Source: Polyporus tsugae | Taxonomy: Eukaryota; Basidiomycota; Agaricomycetes; Polyporales; Polyporaceae | Direction: 5' to 3' | DNA: 64,000 nucleotides | NCBI GenBank assembly: GCA_024305745.1 | Contig: JAHRBS010000006.1 | Coordinates: forward strand, 2,358,501 to 2,422,500 | In this document: in pieces, positions 1 through 11,882 of the stretch | How positions within the stretch are numbered: position 1 is the first letter of the stretch | Layout of the letters: every line of letters begins with the position of its first letter | Notes under the pieces: model-generated | The model's input: only the letters and a program-made list of their open reading frames with translations | The model's database searches: none | What the model was told of the DNA's origin: nothing | Program-made: the position numbers and the translations under genes

Positions 1-2
1 GT

Positions 3-727
3 CTCACGTACTTGAGCGCGACGCCGGGGTACAATGCGGACGGCACCACTGCTGTTCTCGAGTGGCTTCCCCGCACGCCAACTCAGCATTCTCTGCGAAC
101 CATCGAGATCCCTGAGAAGTCGCGCAACACGATATTTGTCGTCGACTGTTTTGGGGCCTCCGTTCAACACATCTCCATCGCGAAGCTCGAAAGCATTGCA
201 TGTACGATGACATCCTTCTCTCCTGATGCTCGCGTTGGCCCCCTCCCGCTAACCCGCCCTGGTCGGTTTTCACAGCCTGGAAGATGTCGTTCATCAGCCG
301 TTACACCGCCCTGCGCTCCCTCGAACTCGGGTTCATCTCGCCGGCGTCCTGGCAGCAACTCTACAAGATGGTCGCGGAGATCCGCTCGCCGCACTTCCGT
401 GAGCTCGTCCTGCGCTACGACGCGGTAGCGGCGGACGCGGACGCCACCATTGCGCCGAACACCGTGGAGACGAGCCCGGTGGACTACGCTTTGCGCGTGA
501 AGCTGCCGACCGTGCAGCGCGTCTGCTTCGTGGTCGTGTACGATCCGACGGCGTTCGGAAGGGACGCAGAGTGGAGGTATGGGGTGGCGGAGCGGGTGCG
601 GTCGTGCTTCCACCGGTTGGCGGAAGGAGGGAAACTCCAAATCGAGTTCGAGGACGCTAGGAAGGTGAATGTTTCCCGTGAGGGCGTACTTTCGTGTTGC
701 ACTGGACTGAACATGGTCACGCAGTAG
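3..727 (+). CDS. C-terminal part of an F-box/leucine-rich-type protein (5' truncated by window edge)
   Basis: Exons 3-201 and 276-727. The first exon reads open from the window edge. A 74-nt GT-AG intron (202-275) joins in phase to the second exon, which ends at TAG 725-727. The product alternates short hydrophobic segments (RSLELGFISP, FRELVLRYD, VQRVCFVVVY) in the style of the leucine-rich C-termini of the large agaricomycete F-box families, but the F-box itself would lie outside the window. If so, it would be a substrate adaptor of an SCF ubiquitin ligase; that role is inferred only from the general look. The open frame, the good splice pair and the loss of coding character just after the stop support a real gene. 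Confidence 0.6.
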
Positions 728-3700
728 AATCGTCGATCGAGGCAGCAGTTAGGTCAAGCTCAGACGACTCTCCGAACAGTCCGGAACAGGGTTGGGCTTT
801 GATGATAGAGAAAGTCAAATAGTGTGTGTATCTTCAGGGCGCTCAATGCGGGTACAGCAACATATATATGAAGGGTAAAACAACCGTTAAACGTTCATCC
901 TGTCTGAAGCTTTTGGGTCTTCGGCGACGAGGTCAGGGAAGGTCCGTGAATGTGCGATGCGATGCGAGGGGAAGTTACAATGACCGTACTGCAGCTCGAG
1001 CCGCCAAAACGGCGAGGGTGAGAACGGCAGCCGTACTCGGCTTCAGACGGAGGTCGTCTGTATCTTCCTGAATTCTGTGGATTTGGATGTGCTTTGGTGA
1101 CTCAGCATACAACCTACCGATGAACATCGGGACCCTAGGCCTTGAAGAAGTTACTCTGAGTCCGAGTGCCTAAGTGACCAAGGATCTGTTCGGTTGCATC
1201 AGTATCAGAAGATCGACCGCCTCTGTGGAACAGGATACTCACGAACGCCAGGAGAATGAATAAGCAGGTTGAGTGAGGGTTGAACTGCATGAAGGTCCCC
1301 GGCGTATTACGCCAAGATTGTCTCCGGAAAGACCTGCAGTACATCTTAGGCGCATGCACGAATTAGGTCATAGTGAACGGGGGCGTACGTCTCGGGAAAG
1401 CGGCGACCTGTTGAGAGATGAAAGAGCGGGGCCGAACAGGCTTGAAGCAGTTCCATCGTAGCGTCCAGCACCTGCCCGGACACGGGGAGACTCGGAGGGA
1501 CGACGGGACGATATACCTGGGCCTCGCAAGCGATGTTTCCATGTGTGAAAGAGCGTGTGAAGGATATGCATCATACCTTCACGAGGCATGGCTGCATTCC
1601 GGCAATTGCGATGGATAAGTGTCCTTTAAGTCCAAAATACTAACACGGCTCCGGGGTCGGTACCAACTTAGAATTGATGGCGTAAGATTGGACTTGAATG
1701 AGGAGAAACTTTGTCCACTTACAAACACAGTGACAGTTGACACTGGCAGGATTGGCTCGAGTCGCGTAGAGTCGACCCTCAGTCTCGTCCCCACGTGTCA
1801 TTAAGCCGGTACAGTACTCGTAATGCGTCGTATGAGCCTTGGCAAGGGTCAAGCCCAGATGCGGTGCTACAAAGCACATATTGACGAGTGACGAGGGATT
1901 GCTGAGTGACCGTGACGGTGAGTCCCGGCTGCGCAAGCCTGAGACGCGGCAAGAGTAACAAGTCCAAATGGCAAAGGTCAACCGGCGCGCCGCCCAAGGA
2001 AGGCACACCATGATGACGCATCGGCTCGCATTGCATACTTCGGAAGCTCAACTTTCGTAAAAGGCTTCGACAAGTACTAAACAATCTACAGGCCTAATGC
2101 CATCGCGCGTTCAAGCCCAACCTATCGCAAACACTGGTACCCGCGCACAACAATTCAGACCAAGTCCAGAACTTCTCACCGTATGGCGCGCGTTGGTTTC
2201 CTCGCCCCCCACCACATCCCGCCGCCAGACCCGTAGACACGGCGGAAATGTGGGCGAAGGACGAGTACTCACCCCGGGGACCACGAGAAGGTCCGCGCCA
2301 CAATGCCCCGGGACCTCCGTTGTCGATTCGACCAGCTAAAAACCTCTGCCGCGCGCGCTTGCGAGTCGTGCCCGGTTGGGGCTGTTCCTCTTCGGCGCCG
2401 GCGTCGCGTCGCCCTGTTGGTGTCTTCGCCGGACGTCTTGAATCGCACGACGACGTCGCTTAGCTGCGACGCGCTGCGAAACCGGCAGATCCATATGCCC
2501 GCCTTTGAGCGGTGGGCAGCAGGGAGGAATGAGAGAAGGACGGGAACACAATGCATTGTGCCAAACGGTCTTAGCACTGCGCGCAAGAGAGTGGTCAGAA
2601 ATAGGTAGGGAGGCGGAGAGAATGTGTAGCGAGCAACAGTGGCGAGGGCATGGTTGACGGCGAAGACGAGAGGCGTACCTGGACTCAATCTCGCTACCAG
2701 TGGTGGTGTGGAGGAGGCAGATGTTGGCGCAAGCAGGGGGATTTATACGTTCTTGGGCGGCGGGGTTGGGACTCCGCTGAGGGAATGAGGCTTGGGTCCA
2801 TCAGATAAAGAACAACGCAAAGGGTTGCAAGTCGTTGTTTTGTGTCGCCCTAGGGAAGTTGCCGCCGTCGTCACTACCAGTACAATGCCCTTGTCCGAGG
2901 AGAAGAGCACAGGACTAGTCCAAGTACAACAGAGCCTCTCGCGCATCGAAGCGCATCGCAATAGGGCAGAGGTATCAAACTCAGAGAGAGTGTAATACTA
3001 GGTGGACGAAGGGGCAGCGCCACTCAGACCATGAGGATGCTATGCGCGCGATCGTGGGTTTGGTTTTGTTTGTCGGTGTGGGTGCCGATTTCCCATCCGC
3101 CAGGACACTGTTCCAGCCTGCATCATACGTCGGTTGAGCAGCACATGGGCGAAGAACAAGCACGGGAGAAGATTCAGGTAGGACGGACCAAGTGGTTGGT
3201 GGTCATATACGAGTGGATGTGGACGGGTGGACAAACCTGTGGGGCGCTTACTATAACTTAGTAAGTATTGCGTCTTATCTGTGTATTGGCGGATTCACCC
3301 GTTTCCCCAACGAACGACTCAAGATCCATAATCTGGAGAGGATAAAAGCGACTACCTGCAGATATGTTGTCCTGTATTCTGCAGGGCAATGCGTACTGAA
3401 TGAGAGCGATAAAGAGCAGCCACACGGTCACATGATCGTGCCACGGTCTGAATGACAAGGGGCGCGAACTTGCAAGCGGTATCAGGAAGCGGACGTTGAA
3501 TGCAAAACGCCTCCCCGCGAAAGTCAGCAAGGCTACAAGGGCTTCCACGCTAGCAGACGAGTACTGAATAGTGACTTCTAAGCTCTAATTTACTTATAGG
3601 CTACGAGAATAACACTGCCGTCACCAGCAGATCTAGAGTCTTCGTCATGGAGCGAGTACGTACATATTACTACGCCCTCTCCTCGAGCGTGTGAGAAGCG

Positions 3701-6223
3701 TAACGAACGTGCCTCCATCCTTGGAACTCAGGGATAGATAGGGGGAGCTATCGTGCGTCCGCGAGCGATGCGCGAGCCCCCCAACGGCCCTGCTTTCGGC
3801 GCCGTACTCCCGGTCCCTGGACGCGTTCGTGATTCGCCGATCGGAGTCGCCCGCCGGTCTGGAATATACAGGGAGGAGAACAGAAGCGCGCAACGCCGGC
3901 GAGGAGCGGCTGACGCCTGGAGACGGCGTGGGGGTCCTCGGTCCTGCTTCGTCCACGCGCGCGAGGAGACGAGGGTCAGACAGGGTTGCCGCGCGCCGTC
4001 GACACGGTCGGGTGTAGTCCGGCCGCTAGCCTAGCGCTGTGTTCGAGACTGCACCCGGGGCGCCGAAGGCTGAGGCAGATACAATGACGGAATTCCCGGC
4101 CGGGGCCGGAATTCGGAATGTTCGTGTTCGTGTGCCATTCTAAACGTCGTCGACGCCGGTTCCTGCTGGTGCGCTTGCACAGGCGACGGATTCAATGGAA
4201 GCAAAAATGCACATACAATCTCAGTGCGCGATGATCGAGATATGCGGTGCGCGCGCAGTCGCGAGCTCCACGAAGACGTAGACGGACGTGTCAGACATAC
4301 TTAAAGTTCGCGACTGAGCTAGTACTACTGTACGCCGGCGTAGCGCGAGGTCCTCGACATCAGACGTGCGGTCCAGCCACGCCGCACTTGGAGCGCACCA
4401 GGATGTTGGTGGATCGCAGGATTGAACAGGGTCGGGTGCGGCGATCTCGATGTGTGGCGGCGCCGTGGCACAGCGCTGTTATTAACACAGTGTTATACTG
4501 AACCCGCCGTTCGTGTTCGCCTGTGCTAGCCGATCGGTGTGTGGTTTCAGGTCATGTAGCTATGATTCTGTGAGACGCTGAGAAGCAGACATGAGTTCGA
4601 TACATGGCATACCGGCGGTCCGATTGTGTCTGTAGCAGGAAGAGGGAGCGTCGCATTGGGCCTCGGAAACTTGGCTGCCGAAATGGACGTGATGAGAACC
4701 TTCAGGGAGGGAGGGACGGGTAGCGGAGTTGGGTAGCGATGACGAGATCGCAGGTCTAGACTGGAGGCGGTTCCAAGGAGATCAAGTTGCGAACGTTCGA
4801 AGGGATGGGCAATGGCGTGGACAGGGAGCGGACGGTCAAAGTAGGTGCGAGAGATTGTGCATGGGATCCAAGTCGCTTGTTTGATGCAACGGAGCGCTGA
4901 AAGTGGCAGGAAGGAACGAAGTGGGCCTCAAGGCTCCCTGCTGACGAGGAAAGGATCAGGTTGCTCTATTCGAGGCTGATTAGAGCTTTTCTCGAGGATG
5001 CGGCCGCGACCTGAGGTCGGAGTCGGAGGTGAAAACGGAGGCGGAAGAGGAGACGGGGTTATGTCAGGACCACGAGGGGTGCCCGGAAGAGCCGGAAGAA
5101 GCAGCGTGCAGAGGAGCGAGAAGCGAAGATCCAGCGAAGGTCGAAGGGCCAAGGACTGGACTGAGATGCACGCGAGGGCGGTCGTACGATCATGACCGTG
5201 ACCGGCTGGGGATTCTTGGCGTCATACTTGGGCGATTTATTAGCGGGTTTTTGGAACATCAATGAGGCTGAAGCTGGAGTTGAGCACAAGAGGTGGACTG
5301 AGGGACTGAGGAGGATGTAAGTATGCAGGGGAGAGGAGTGGCGAGCGATTGCCGGGGATTAGGTGGCGGCCCGGCCGCGGCCGAGGTGGGAGGAGTAGAG
5401 GCTGTTACTGTAGCCATGGAACTGGGAAGAGACGTTATCTCGCACCGAGTTTTGCGAGAGGGGTTGCCAGTGTGGGCGAAGAGGCCGGTGGAGGACCCTG
5501 ATGTGAAGATGCAAGGGGAATTTAAAGTGAAGTACGAATTCAGATATTGAGGATAATGAAATGATGGGGATGGGGATGAATATTGGATGAAGAAGAGGAC
5601 AGATCCGTTGGATTTTGAGGCGTAAAGTAAAGAGATGATGAAAGCGGGTACTGTAAGCGAGAGATGTGCATGAACTGGTGAGAAATCCGGGGACACGGGG
5701 CGTCGGTTAGGTGGTTCAGGATGCGCAGCCCTGGGAAAGGAATAATTAGGGAGTGAATGGGTAGGGGTGAGGACGAACGGGGAATTGAGGCGACGAGCAA
5801 GGGTCCTTGGAGTGCGCCGAGATGGTGATAAGGAGGTCGGAAGAAGGACGTCGACAGATGAGGCCAAGGAGGATTTGGGGACGAAGAGAGTGGTAAGGGT
5901 GGCGGGGGTGAGGTGATCGAGATGAAAGGTAAGGGTAGGTTAGGCGAGGAGGTGTGTGTCGATGAGGACGCTCCCGCGAAGGTGTTCTGAGCCGACGGGC
6001 GGGATCCGGGGCACTGGAACATGACGGAGCGGGCCGTGTCCGAGAAAGGCAGGAGGTAATTCGCCGATCAGGGATGCCGTGGTGGGTGTGCCAGTGCCAC
6101 CGTGACTGCCAGTGCCAGTGCCAGTGCCATCGCAGCGTAAGTTACGCCTCGACTCTGCTCTGCTCTGCTCTTAAACCCCGCGTCCATGGCCTCCCTTCTC
6201 TTCTCCTCCTCCATCCCTTCCCC
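728..6223. other. Long gene-poor stretch with no gene I can support
   Basis: About 5.5 kb in which every reading frame longer than 60 codons looks like chance: basic, Ser/Arg/Pro-rich, overlapping on both strands and without a recognisable domain. The minus strand at 2269-2688 and 4928-6022 gives Pro/Ser-rich frames driven by purine/pyrimidine strand bias. A near-perfect hairpin built on GAATTCC/GGAATTC lies at about 4090-4115. A small minus-strand gene with unfound introns (for example around 2336-2551 or 5059-5289) cannot be excluded. Confidence 0.5.
4090..4115. repeat. GC-rich hairpin with EcoRI-like ends
   Basis: The sequence reads GAATTCCCGGCC, then GG, then GGCCGGAATTC, so the two arms pair over about 11 bases with one bulge. 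No run of T follows and no gene ends nearby, so a terminator role is not supported. It is described as a structure only. Confidence 0.5.
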
Positions 6224-8789
6224 ATGGCCCTTCGCTCGCCCTCCCCCTTCCTCGCTCTCCCACCAGACATCCTCGACCACATCGCCTTTTCCCTCGCCCT
6301 CGCAGATCCATCCGGCCCCCCTTGTCCGATCCTCCCTCTTCTTTCTACATCCTCTCACGTAAATTACCACCTCTCGATAGCAAACAATGCCCATCTCTAT
6401 GCCCGTATCTTTCGCGCAAAGTTCGACTATCGCGCCCCCGCCCGTCGCATGTGCCAGGAAGCCAGTTATGCTTCCGCTCTCGCTTCCCAACTCGTACACT
6501 ATTCCCGCGCATTGCTCAACATCAGCCGCGGTGACATTCATTCAACCACAATCCTCCACGACTTCTACCGCTTGTTCACCCTCGCTCTTGAGAACGATGG
6601 CCGCAACATCCACCATCTCCACTCGGCCCGCTATACTGACTTCCTTCACCGCTACGTCCTCTCCAGGCTCTGGCTCGACCGTGATCAAAGTCACGACTGG
6701 CCTCTCGAATCCCCCGAAAATGCTTTCGCCCTCTGGCTCTACTTCTTCTCCCTCGACAACGGTGCGTTTCCTGTCCTCACCCCCTTCTTTCCATCCTCAC
6801 CCTTCCTTCCATCCCACAGACAAGCTCTCGTCCCAGTCCGAGGATGAACGTGAGCACATCATGTCTCTCATACGCCCTTTCGCCCTCTATAATTTCCGCT
6901 ATCCCCCATTCCTCGTTCCCGACAACCACGTTCATCTCCCCCTCGCCGGTGACCCCTCCGACTATCAAAATCATTCCGCCGTCACTCCCCACGGCTACTA
7001 TCCCCTCTATCGCGACCCCGCCAGTGTCAAGCACACCATCGAACACTTTGGCATGCACATAGCCATCGCCGAGCCACCCATAGGCCTTGTCGCCAAGCTC
7101 CTCTACATCGCCCATTTCGAGCGCTGGCCCATCGCCATCCCGGACCTCATCCCGTCCGATCGCGAGGAGGCCGATGCCCTCAACCTCACCGGTCCCACTA
7201 TTACCGACTTTGATGACTTCGCCAGCCGCTTGGCCGTCCAGTTCCCCGCACGCGGCGACTGGGACTGGCGCGACGCCCTCAGCCCGGAGGAGGGGCGGAA
7301 GACGGACAGCCGCGTGTGGAGGGTCGACACCAAGGGCGAGAGCGCCGCGTACGACAATGACTGGGAGCGTTGGCGCGGCTGCTGCGACCCTTGGGACGCG
7401 ACTCGCGCCAAAGGCCCCGTCTACACGCTCGGCAGCCTCAGCGGTACCTGGGGCGGACAATATCTGGTGAGTCCGCTCGCATGCTGACTGTGGTTTCTGT
7501 GCTGCGGTGCGGGACCGGCAGACGCAGGATGCTGAGTCTTCGACGTAGGTGCCGGACATTGAAGACTACCACGTCGCGATGAACTCGGCCGAGTTCCTCC
7601 CGGCCCTGGAGCACCCGCAGGTGAGGGCCAGTGTCACGCCGCTCTTCTTCAGGCTCCACGAGCACCACTGCATCAGCCCCGCGCTCCCATTGCCATACTG
7701 GGAGGTACGCGACAGCGATCCGTTCGACGAGGGTGTTCTGAACGCGTACTTTCCGCGAGGGTTCCCCGACACGTACGTCGGCCTTCCGAGCGCTCTCGCT
7801 GACGTACCTCGTGACCGCGTTTTGCGACTGCGGAGGAGGGGGACGACGCAGGAGCACGTCTATGAGACGTACGTGGAGGGGAAGGACAACAGCCATGACG
7901 AGGATACGTGCGAGATATGCATTGAGGAGAAGGAGGCGGAGAGGGCAGCGAGGTTGGAAGAGGTCACAAGTGACGAGGACGCGAGCCCGCGAAGCACACG
8001 ATGGGAGGATGGGGACCGCGCAGGTGCAGGTAACGTCGCGAGCGTCGTGGCAGAGAACGACGATCACGACTTTGTCCCGCCCGAGCCCGAGTCGGAGGAT
8101 GAGGATGCGGTTGTCGATAGGATCAGGCGCGAGGTTCAGGCCGCACTCGGCCCCCAGATCGACGTCGAGCAGCTCATCGAACAGGTCGCGCGCCAAGATG
8201 ACGGTTCGGATGACGGCTCGAGCTGCTGCGACGCCGACATCGCGAGTGACGGCGGGACTGACATCTCCCGGACCTGCTCCGGCATCCTGGACATCATCCT
8301 CACGGGGGAGGTGAGCGTCCATCATTCTCTCCATGTTTTCACGTCGTCGTTGTTGTCTCTCTCTCTCTGACTGTTGGCCGCATGGCACCCGAACAGACCC
8401 TCAAGCGGCACGCGCTCGCGTGGGGCGACTTCCGGATATACGGCCGAGTGCGCGCATGGGACGGGCTCGTCGTGCTCGTTCGGACGCCCATCTGGCACGG
8501 CCCTGGGCTCCCGCCGCATGACACGTTCATCTTCAGGGGATACCTCGTCGGCGGTAGGGGCGGGAACCTCGTCGGGTCGTGGCGGCATGTGACGGGCAAC
8601 GTGCACTCGATCCCCCTCGAGGGCCCGTTCGTCGTCAGCAAGTTCGACGAACGCGAGCTGGGAGACGGAGCCGCGAGTGCGCGGGAAGGCGGGGAAGCTG
8701 AAGGTGTTGCGGCCGAAGAGCAGCCGGCGGATATTGGTGATGTGCAGGCCCAGACTGGGACTACGACGCACGCGGATACACAGGCTTGA
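6224..8789 (+). CDS. F-box domain protein, conserved agaricomycete type
   Basis: Exons 6224-6761, 6820-7466, 7549-8310 and 8397-8789; all three introns are GT-AG (58, 82 and 86 nt) and all phases agree, giving about 779 residues. The N-terminus has the F-box pattern (LALPPDILDHIAFSLA, residues about 8-24), so the protein probably binds Skp1 as a substrate adaptor. The middle is Trp/Asp-rich (GDWDWRDALSPEE, LGSLSGTWGGQYL). An acidic low-complexity stretch follows at about residues 480-590, then a beta-rich C-terminal block (WGDFRIYGRVRAWDGLVVLV, FIFRGYLVGG). I chose ATG 6224 because the F-box starts directly behind it; an in-frame ATG at 6074 would add a Cys/Gln repeat that looks non-coding. 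The gene converges on the MFS permease. The substrate is unknown. Confidence 0.85.
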
Positions 8790-9448
8790 CGGTGGGCTCT
8801 CAGGTGGGGTTGGCGTCAGGGACGTCAAGTAGGCGCGGCAGACGCGAGGACGGAAGACGGCGGAGATGGTGAGGGATGAGAGGCGAGATGACGATGGTGA
8901 GGGGGCATGGGAAGCCGGTGTGCCGCCGCGTTGTGTGCTTCGAGGTGCGGGGAGGAAGTCGGCGATCGGGGTCTTGCGTGGTGTTTTCTTGGTTTGGGAT
9001 GTCACATCTACCGCTTCGCGCGTTTGTCTCGGACTCTGCGGCCTGCGGTCTCGCGGGGAGGCAGGCGGGTGTGGTGCGCGCATGCGGCGATGGGGCGTTG
9101 TATATTTGCGTTACGCGTTATGATCTGCACGGTGCTGGCCGACGGACATAGGGTGCACTTAGACGAGACGACACGCGGGGACGGAGCGCCCTGGTCGTCG
9201 ATACCTTCCTACTGTATTATTAGCCATAGATCGATTCGAGAATGGACGGTTCTCATCCTATGTGGTGCACAGCCAAACCTTCGAAGCACGGGTGTGCCGG
9301 GTCAAATCCCTTAGAACATGAATAGGGCTTGCAAGCGTATGGGCTGGATTGGAAGATACGAGTACAATGATTGTCCTTGGGCGGCAGACGGCGGAAGAGG
9401 TATATATATTTACAGCAGAAGTCATCACTGTGTTCGGTCTCTAGGCGA
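8790..9448. other. Convergent intergenic region
   Basis: The 3' flanks of the F-box gene (+) and the MFS gene (-) meet here. I see no further gene; the open frames at 8866-9314 are Arg/Cys-rich and overlap each other in different phases. Confidence 0.6.
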
Positions 9449-11882
9449 CTAGGCCTTTGTACTAGAGCCAGAACTAGAACTCGAGCTTGCGTTTTCTGGC
9501 CGCAAGCGCCGCGCGTAGAAGACTCGCGAAACCCCCATGCACAAGAACCCGGCCATGATGCATACCTATGAGCCGCGACGCAATATCCCCACCGAAATAA
9601 TGCAAAGGATTGCCCGAGGAGGTTGCAGAGGGAAGGTGGGTTGCATTTGCAGGGGTGTATGCGCGGCATGGAAGGGGCGAGTTGAACTGACGTATGAGCG
9701 GGAGAACAGGGGAGAGGCGACGTACCCCAGCAAATACGAGTGCTCTCCACCACACGAGCACGGCGCCGGACGCGTTAGGATTGAGAAGCGCGCCGAAGAT
9801 GGGCGTCCCTACGAGCATCGACACCCCCACGACCGAGAACGCCAACCCCATTCGCAGCCTTTCGTTCGTTCGTGTTTCACGCGTGGGCGTATGTAGAGCG
9901 GTGAGAAAATAGAAGCGGAATGACACAGTTCAATATTAGACGGCGGTGCATCGGAGGGGGAGAACGCACCCAAGTTCGCCGTGGTCGGTACAAAGCATGC
10001 CGAGCAAAGGCGGTATCAGAGAGACATCTGATCGCCGGGACGAGCGGAACACAGTGGACCAGGTTTTGCGTTTGGGATCGCCGGGGTTTAGATGGCCGGC
10101 GGATTGAAGAGTTGAATGCCGTGTTAGAGACCGAGGTGTGTGCGAGCGATATGTTAGCGCGATAAACGATCGGAGATGATAAATTAGTCCGCACATGCCC
10201 CAGAGGAAAACCCAAACAACACCGCCACGACGATCACCCCTCCGGTGGTGGTCGCGCCGAAAAGGGCAAAGATCAGGACGGCGGAGGCCAGGATGCTGGG
10301 TATCAGAAGATTGTAGACTCCGAGCTTGTCGGCGAATGTGACAGGAAGGGTGCGTCCAATGGTGCTGCCGGCGTTGAGGATTGCAAGCTGGATAGAAGCT
10401 CGTGTGTCAGACAAAGCAGGGCGGTTGTAGATCATGGAAGCATACGATATAGGTTGTAACGGTCTTGTTCACGCCATGGGCCTCTGCAAAAAGCTGTAGA
10501 TAGAAGACTGTTTCCGTCAATCATCGCAATGGTCCCTCGACTGCATTGCATGCCAGAGGAGATGCTCACAAGGAACAAACAACCCGAGATTGGTGCAAAA
10601 CGCGCTGTCGGACAATAATCCATAAGCGAAGCACTACGAATAGAGAAGCACTCACCCCACCGCAGACGTTGTGTACGCATGATCTCCCAATATTCGCCGC
10701 ATATAGTCCCGGTTGAAGACTGAGAAGAAACTGCGGCGCTTTGGGGGCAAGCGAGTACGCATGATGGCGTTTGCGACGGCCAGCAGTGCAGCGACGACTG
10801 CGCCGCTCACACGAACGCCGTTGGCGAAGCCCATCTTGGGGTTGGAGAAGAGGTGGTTGAGCATGATTGGAAACACGACACCACCACACGACGCGCCCGA
10901 GACGGCGATCCCAGTTGCGAGGGCGCGGCGGTTACGAAAGTGGTGGGCGACTATGCTGAGGGATGGAAGGAAGAGCATGCCGACTCCGAGGCCGACCCCG
11001 ACGCCCTGCGCGAGAAACACCTGGTCCGCGGAGATTGGAATGCGGAAGGACGGGTGAAAGGTTACATGTTACAAGTGGAATGTTGACATCCTGACACAAT
11101 TAAGCGCATTTATCGGAGTTACGTACTTGGTAATACTGATCTCGGCTGGTTAGCGAGAGCATGAAGATCGAAAGGACGTGCAGTATGGACCCCGCGATCT
11201 GAATGTGGTGACTGGCGGTGGGAATAGAGCGGTGGATGTTGGTACGCGACGATAAGGAGGAGCGAGAACCTAGGGTGACTCACAAGTAGCCGGCGTCGAA
11301 GGCATGGCCGACGATAGCGCCGGGAGCATACATGAGGAAGAGTTGAAGGCTTCCGATCCAGCTGAAGCGGGGACATAATTGAGAGGAGGGAAAAGAAGGA
11401 TGAGATGAATGCAAGGTTGAGGGTAAATGACTGCGGACCTGATGTTGGATGGGGACTCGTGGGAGAGAAAGTCGCGCGTGTAAAAGTCTAGGCGACTCGG
11501 TCAGATGGTGGGCGGGGTAAAGGAGTGGCGGGGCGTGCCTTGGTAGACTCCAAAGGCGTTGAGATAGCTGGATGGAAAGCGGGTTGTTGGGGTGTATGCT
11601 GACGAGGAGTGTGAGGGGAAGAGCTCACCCAAAGGTGCAGAATTGGATCATCCATCTGGAAAGAGAAAGAGATGAAGATGGAGTGGAGAGGGAGAGGGCA
11701 AGGAAGAGGAGGACGTACGCTCCAGCAATGGTAAGCCAGGCGGCACGGCCGCCGTCGGGAGGAATACTGGCCACTGTCGGGAGGTGGGGTTTGGGATTTT
11801 CGAAGAGATCGTTGCGGCTGCTGTCGGAGATGGTGGTACTGATGTGGACTAGAGAGCTGGCGGTGGCGGGGGAGAGGGACAT
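9449..11882 (-). CDS. MFS permease of the monocarboxylate-transporter-like family
   Basis: Thirteen exons in transcription order: 11719-11882, 11629-11655, 11539-11567, 11439-11487, 11284-11361, 11127-11211, 10656-11020, 10570-10604, 10446-10507, 10195-10387, 9970-10027, 9726-9858 and 9449-9565. They close exactly at 464 residues. The protein has about twelve hydrophobic segments and the signatures of fungal MCT-like permeases: a DGGRAAW start to TM1, NISWIGSLQLFLMYAPG, a GVGVGLGVGMLFLPS stretch, RNRRALATGIAVSGAS, NAGSTIGRTLP and RMGLAFSVVGVSMLVGTPI. It should sit in a membrane and move a small organic acid, but the substrate cannot be read from sequence. Intron 3 (11488-11538) is GC-AG; the others are GT-AG. 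Exons 2, 3 and 8 are only 27, 29 and 35 nt. Confidence 0.93.

Noticed and set aside
5259..6022. Two long Pro/Ser-rich minus-strand frames
   Set aside because: Low-complexity translation of purine-rich DNA with no conserved block or matching splice sites.
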